DNA of 64,000 bases. Source: Riptortus pedestris. Taxonomy: Eukaryota; Arthropoda; Insecta; Hemiptera; Alydidae. The stretch's first letter is position 1; every line of letters begins with the position of its first letter. The position numbers were made by a program, and so were the translations under genes. Below the pieces are notes generated by a model. It saw only the letters and a list, made by a program, of their open reading frames with translations. It ran no database searches and was not told the DNA's origin. This document shows, piece by piece, positions 59,001 through 64,000 of this stretch. Location of the stretch: assembly GCA_019009955.1 (NCBI GenBank), contig CM032232.1, forward strand, positions 72,098,501 through 72,162,500. The letters run 5' to 3'.

Positions 59001-60872
59001 CGCAGGGGCTGCGTAAACTAAGCATATTTCCCACATGAAGTTTTACAATAGAGAAATCTCCTTACGAGAGCCGAACAGTTATGGCAAAGGGCCGAACTAG
59101 CTTTTAGCGGGAACTTAGTCCCCCCGTCGTCCGTTAAATTTAATAAAAATGCAAATATCTCGGCCAATATTCAAGATAGGGAATACATGTATAGAACAAT
59201 ATTTATAGTAAATTTAATTTGTAATAAGATTAATGCTGTACAATTTTTCGATCCGACGTATAGTAACAGAGATATTTCGAATTTTTGAAAATCCTCCCCT
59301 CTAATCTCCTAATTAACGAACTTGATCTTTCTTTTTACATAAAACGACTAAATATCGAGTTACGTAACGATCAAACAAAAATTGCCTCATTTTCGTCATC
59401 TAATATGTAGGATCGATGGACATTTGAAGAAAAATTTCGGAAATTCCGTCATGAGTACAACCTCAATAGCTGATTTCCCTTAAGGGAAATCTGCTAATTG
59501 ACAATATTTTGGATTCTATTTGTTTTTCAGAAAATTTGGATGATAATAATTTCATATTTTGTTAATTAGGGGTATGATATGCATCTTTTTAGTATAATAC
59601 TGAGTAGACAAGATATTGATAATTAAAATCGCCCTTGGTCAACAACTTACTAGTATTACATGTGTATTAAGAGTAACAAACCTAGATTAGGCCAGTTTTT
59701 TGGTTAAACTATAGCAAGGTTGTATAGAAGCCTGTTATATAGAATTAAACATCATATTTTGTTTCTTGTTCATTTTTTAATGTGCAAGTAAACGAACAGT
59801 TTATTTTGGAACAGAGTAATTTTTGCTGTAAAAATGTTTCTCATAAAACAGTTGAAAAACAAGATATGTAAAAAAAAATTATTAATGCTTGAATTATTAT
59901 TCCCTTAGATAGAGGAGTCAAAGTTAAAAGGTGGTGTTTTGACCAGCTAGGCATATTGAGTCTGATTCAATGTATTTAAATTCATGCCATTTTCTTCAAT
60001 CATTTTATTACCCGTTCAAAATAAGGAAAGAGAAATTTAAATGATTTCACAAATCCTTCTCCATTGTACAATAAACATGAATTTTTAGGAAGGATAAAAG
60101 TTTTATAATATAAAGAGAGCATCATAAATTTAGTGTTCAATTTAGAAAAATGAACTTTATTTTAGAACTTATAAAAAAATGTTTTTTCTGCTTCTCTATT
60201 TTTGGACCACCTTTCACATTTTTATCTGCATTAATGGAAACACGCCTTAACAACATTATTGTAGCTAACATTTTACTGGCCAACTGTTAATTTCTCCCAT
60301 CATATTTTCTTACTCTAAAGTGTTCCAATAGAGTTCATGGATGGTAATTTTCTTTCATCAAATCTTTCCTTATTGTTATAATGTTGTCTTCAGAAAATAT
60401 GTGACAGCCTTTCGTATAGCAAATTTTTGTTTTGTTGTTGGTTAAAAAAATCAAAAAGAGTTTATAACAACTCTTTGTTTAAAATATTGTCTTACCCCTC
60501 GAAGGCATATATAATTCTCAAAAATGCTAATATCAATCATCAGCCACTACTTTACAGATATAATATTTCCATTTTAAATATCTTTGTTAAAACCTGTGCT
60601 TTTCTAATTTTTTTTTTCATAAAATAAAATCCTTAGTCCCACCCTGGCTAGAAAAGATTGGTAACATGTAGATAACCCGTCCCAATTGGTCTTAGTTGCA
60701 AAAAGTGGGCGTTAATAAATAATTTAGTTTTTCTAATTTTATTTAGTACTATGCAATATGTTAATATAACTTATTTTTCTTTTGCTATCATGTTTCAGAC
60801 TTTAAACCTTTTGACCTTGAGTCATGGTGGGGTAAGAGGTTGTTCAACACAATCACCAAGTCCATTCCATGA
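56068..60872 (+). CDS. MCRIP2: MCRIP2 (FAM195A) homologue (six exons, 144 aa)
   Basis: Plus-strand coding exons: 56068-56119, 56204-56282, 56370-56482, 58322-58381, 58485-58541 and 60799-60872. All GT-AG; 435 nt in continuous phase ending in TGA. The start MYTVSKGPSKIVAKTRRG matches the N-terminus typical of MCRIP2. Then FQPINGKK, the family core SPQQEELIRFIHDSW, and the C-terminal motif PNLDLKDFKPFDLESWWGKR. Family knowledge: MCRIP1/2 are small, largely disordered adaptors; MCRIP1 is named for MAPK-regulated binding of the CtBP co-repressor, and both bind the helicase DDX6 and affect stress granules. The WW-containing C-terminus and long N-terminus favour MCRIP2 over MCRIP1. Introns 1 and 2 are very short (84 and 87 nt); introns 3 and 5 are about 1.8 and 2.3 kb. 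Confidence 0.93.
56483..58321 (+). other. intron 3 of the MCRIP2 homologue
   Basis: Phase-1 intron, donor GTAAGT and acceptor TTTTTCACATAG. AT-rich, unique-looking, no transposon recognised. A 70-codon open frame at 58065 is unsupported. Confidence 0.85.
58994..59497 (+). mobile_element. family A element lacking the TA tract
   Basis: 504 bp from TCCGTCACGCAGGGGCTGCG to CTGCTAA. The A body runs to CAAACAAAAATTGC and jumps directly to CTCATTTTCGTCATCTAATA, so the CTAGAGC block and (TA)n are deleted. The 3' hairpin is perfect. Flanks AAAAAAG and TTGACA show no target duplication. Confidence 0.85.
60628..60730 (+). repeat. family 1 SINE, 3' part only
   Basis: AAAATCCTTAGTCCCACCCT, GGCTAGAAAAGATTGGTAAC, GATAACCCGTCCCAATTGG, AAAAAGTGGGCGTTAATAAA. 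The tRNA-like head is missing. It ends 68 bp before the last MCRIP2 exon. Confidence 0.75.
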
Positions 60873-62250
60873 AGTCCCTGAACTCAGCAATATGTTGAAC
60901 CCAAGTTTTGTAATCTTTCTGTGATTGCATACATATTGAGAACAAATTGAAGAATCGCAAATACATATTTTAATGGAAAAAAAACTGTTGAAAAAATAAC
61001 AATATTCCAAAAATGTTAGAAAATATAAATGTAGTTACTATAATTTGAAATTAGCTAATTTATGTTTTAATGGGACCTAGTATTATTTTAATTCATTGTT
61101 TTCATTTCATTATAAATGCACGGACTTAAGTTGTGTATTTTAATATTGCATGTGTATGTAGTCTTTGTGATTTATTTAGAAAATTTTTGGTTTCTGTGGC
61201 TGCTTGATGCTTCAGTACAGAAGGCCAAATAATGTTAACTATTGCTGTGACTATAACAAATATTGGAATGTCTTTCAGAAAAAGACTTATCCATGCATAT
61301 TTGTTATGATATTACTGAGAGACTTTTAAGTAGTTTATATGTATTTTGATTTATAAAGTGTGTAGTACATTAATGTGCCACATTTTGTTAAGTTTTTTTT
61401 TTTTTAGTTGTTATTGTTATAATTTATATACGTGAATGTTATCTTTTATATGTATATTTGTTAAAAATCGCTCAATTGTAAAATATTTGTTGTTTTTGAA
61501 CATAGCTATTTTGTTTATTATGATGTGCAGTACGTTGTATTATTTTTACAATTGGTTTACTGCACAAACTGAATGACGCTTTAATGTAAATCGCTCACGT
61601 ACTGGCCTTCTGAGGCCTTAAGACAATACTTAGGTTTAATGTACGCGGCTATGGATCTGCATATGTTGGGCCTTATTATTATTTAGTTTTGCCTGCTGTT
61701 GTTTCAGGCATTTGTAGTTTTTATGTCCCTTGGCCTAATTAGGCTTTGAGTGGACACTAGAGAAATCGTAGTTTTTTTCCTAGTTGCATGCTCTCATTAG
61801 ATGTCAGTGGATAGAAAGCTCGAGGGTGTACTTTACTTAAGCCCAATGTAATGTACGCATTCCACTAGGTTATAGAAAGATTTTCATATTATGTGAATTA
61901 TTTTTATAGTTTTTTAATTAATGATTACCAGTTTATGGGTAAATTGTTCTCTTAATTGATACAAGGTTTTGTGTACTCCTATGTAAATTATACCCTCGAT
62001 AATCTCCACTATTTTTGTCTTTATTAGTCTGTTTATAGGCAATTTATTTTTCCTTGGAGCTAGGCTACTGTTTGTTACAGGAGGAAAATATTTTCTATGT
62101 GCAATGAATTGAGGTTGTTAAAGTACATTTGTAAAATGTATTCTTTTTTTTTATTTTTACCCCATCTATATTTTATTGAAATTAGTTGTTACGAAAATAA
62201 AATTGAAAATGAGCTTAGCTCACGAACTGGAGCATAATAAAATTGTCTGA
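60873..62250 (+). other. probable 3' UTR of the MCRIP2 homologue
   Basis: About 1.4 kb without coding signal, reaching two AATAAA hexamers at 62196-62201 and 62236-62241. The second is followed about 20 nt later by a T/GT-rich run near 62257-62273, as expected of a cleavage site. Length and end are inferred; RNA evidence would be decisive. Confidence 0.5.
62196..62241 (+). terminator. candidate poly(A) signals of the MCRIP2 homologue
   Basis: AATAAA at 62196-62201 and 62236-62241, followed by a GTTTTGTTTTTTTTTT downstream element. Confidence 0.45.
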
Positions 62251-64000
62251 CAAATTGTTTTGTTTTTTTTTTCCGCTTTTTCCTGCAAAATAATCCTTCA
62301 CTAGTTAAATATCTTTTTGAGTTTTACCGCAGGAGTGAGAACAATTCTCACAGTTCATTGAGCTTTGATATCATTTATTTATTAAACTGTTTCTGTTTGC
62401 TTAGATGATAATATTTGGAAACTTTGGTATTATCTACATTAGTATAAACAAAAAAAATTGACTAGTGTATATATTGCTTAAATATAAATATTCAACAGAT
62501 TTTTGTTAGTACTACGAATAAGAGGTCTTGAAAAGTTAAAGATTTCTATATACTTCAATGATGGAACTTTCTGCCATACAATTTATAACATTCGTATTAA
62601 CTATGATGATGACGGTGTAAGAATTAAGGAGGCAGTACATTGAAGTCTATATTTTAAAACTTTAGTCTTGGGCTGGGGAAACACTTGGCTTATCACCTCT
62701 CATAACACCTAAAATCAGATGCGGACTAAATTTCTCAATGACGGGCTCATAAGAAATTTCCTGTCTCTGTTGCCTGAATTTTAGATATTTAATTAACATT
62801 CAGTTTCAACTATGACAAGATGAGTTGCCAATGGGTTCTCATTCTCTTCTATCCGGTATGAGATTAGGGTTATTATTTAATCAGACTGCTTCTAAATAAT
62901 AATAATAAATTCTCTCTGTCCATCTGGGAATCAATACCTAGTACATAGTCTACATTGAAAAATAAGTGGTATAAACTAATTACCTCTTATAAATATTGGC
63001 CAATGTTGATGTGCTCCAATAAATATGGTTTCTCGAGTATATTCTACACAAAATTTACTGTTTTCATTTTTTCAATGAAGCCTATAGTAATAAACTGCTC
63101 AAAAATGAATAGGGATATTGGCTGTTTTGTGGTATGTATGGGGCCTAGCATATTTTTTTTTTATTATTATAAATATCATTAATATTTATTAGAAATTATT
63201 GTCTTTTTCCCCCATAAAAAAGAAATTTAATTAAGATCGATTTAATTAAAATTAATAGGATAAGAAAAAATAACCAATATCCCTATTCATTTTTGAGCAG
63301 TATAGATATGTTGTCAAATGAATGTTTTGGGTATGTAGTAAACTTCCACTTTAATGAGATGGGTTGTTAATGAGTTCTACATATAGCTTAGAAAATACCT
63401 TGATATAGTTGAAATCATTTTTAAAGATCTTTAGTTACAAATATGTGGAAGGTCAGACACAAATTCCAATCTTTAAACCACTAGCCTTTCAATGACTTGA
63501 ATCTGACATATTTTTTTTTAAATAGAATTTTAAATACACAGGTGTAATAAAACAATCACTGCTGTCAGAGTGATGTCATTGACTGATCATCTAGTACTGC
63601 TGGATGTTTTTGATATGGTGCACCATCTGGAAGGCTGCTGTTAAACATCCATACTTTTTTCATTGGCCAGTGACATTCTCTAATAACAGCTATGCCAACA
63701 ATATCATATATTCTGGCACAACTAACCCTTTACTTAATAAATCATATGAATAATCAGCTCAATAGATCCAGTGTATTTTACTGAAATGACACTAATCATA
63801 TCACTTGATTTTTGTACTTTTATTTACAAAGAATGATAATGATTAATCCTGTTAAAGAGAATGATTTTGTGTAGAAAATTTCTAATAATGATTTCTGTAA
63901 ACTTTTTATTTGAAAAATATTTGTATAAAAATTCTTAATGTTTTTTTTTTACATTATACAGTCGTACATTTTGTCAATAGCTGTTACAAATCCATCCACG
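62251..64000. other. AT-rich right flank; one MITE, no gene seen
   Basis: No exon with a recognisable family signature. Contains the inverted-repeat element at 63094-63301. The 75-codon open frame at 62955 overlaps that element's left end and is not credible. Confidence 0.55.
63094..63301. mobile_element. mariner-like MITE with 27-bp perfect terminal inverted repeats
   Basis: CTGCTCAAAAATGAATAGGG at 63095 and its exact reverse complement ending at 63300 (27 bp each, with weaker pairing further in). The ACTGCTCAAAAA start is typical of some Tc1/mariner-type elements. The right flank reads TA-rich; the left flank AATAA does not give a clean TA duplication. About 206 bp, no coding content. Confidence 0.75.

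Larger units (their letters stand above)
58542..60798 (+). other. intron 5 of the MCRIP2 homologue
   Basis: Phase-1 intron, donor GTGAGA and acceptor TGTTTCAG. Contains a family A element (58994-59497) and the tail part of a SINE (60628-60730). Confidence 0.85.

Overview
This is a eukaryotic nuclear window: AT-rich, intron-bearing genes with GT-AG junctions, short exons, long introns and heavy loads of microsatellites and small transposons. A mig-2/Mtl-type Rac GTPase, axonemal dynein p28 light-chain genes and an MCRIP2 (FAM195A) homologue, together with RTE-like LINE, CsRn1-like Gypsy, hAT and mariner-type repeats, point to an invertebrate, most probably an arthropod/insect whose sperm or other cells carry motile axonemes. 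The species cannot be named from the sequence alone.

Layout. Four protein-coding genes could be assembled exon by exon, each with a continuous reading phase across every junction. (1) 4697-11990, minus: a five-exon Mtl/mig-2/RhoG-type small GTPase of 195 aa ending in a CAAX box. (2) 18756-29859, minus: a six-exon DNALI1/p28 axonemal inner-arm dynein light chain of 250 aa. (3) 32843-50130, minus: an eight-exon 631-aa protein with the same axonemal-dynein-light-chain domain followed by a long acidic coiled-coil tail (AXDND1-like). (4) 56068-60872, plus: a six-exon MCRIP2 homologue of 144 aa. Genes 2 and 3 lie head to tail about 3 kb apart. Four consecutive exons in each have matching phases and near-identical lengths, so they are diverged paralogues.

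The rest is introns and intergenic DNA dominated by repeats. 'Family A' starts TCCGTCACGCAGGGGCTGCG and ends in a hairpin followed by CTGCTAA; it has subterminal inverted repeats and a central (TA)n tract, an organisation like Helentron/HINE rolling-circle elements. 'Family B' starts ACTAGCTCAGATACCCGG, carries ~298-bp internal tandem monomers and sits repeatedly inside (TA)n tracts, including those of family A, giving composites of 2-3.3 kb. Several A copies occur as 3'-to-3' inverted pairs. There is also a tRNA-derived SINE family with about a dozen copies, a second SINE-like family, a hAT-type element with a perfect 8-bp target duplication, an uncharacterised TIR element, a mariner-like MITE, an RTE-like LINE fragment, and a decayed CsRn1-like Gypsy pol flanked by family-A pieces.

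Functionally, the two dynein-light-chain-domain genes probably act in axoneme assembly or motility. The GTPase (actin/cell migration signalling) and the MCRIP2 homologue (RNA-granule/co-repressor-interacting family) are unrelated neighbours. No bacterial, organellar, CRISPR or rRNA features were seen. Promoters could not be placed; poly(A) signals could be placed for three genes.
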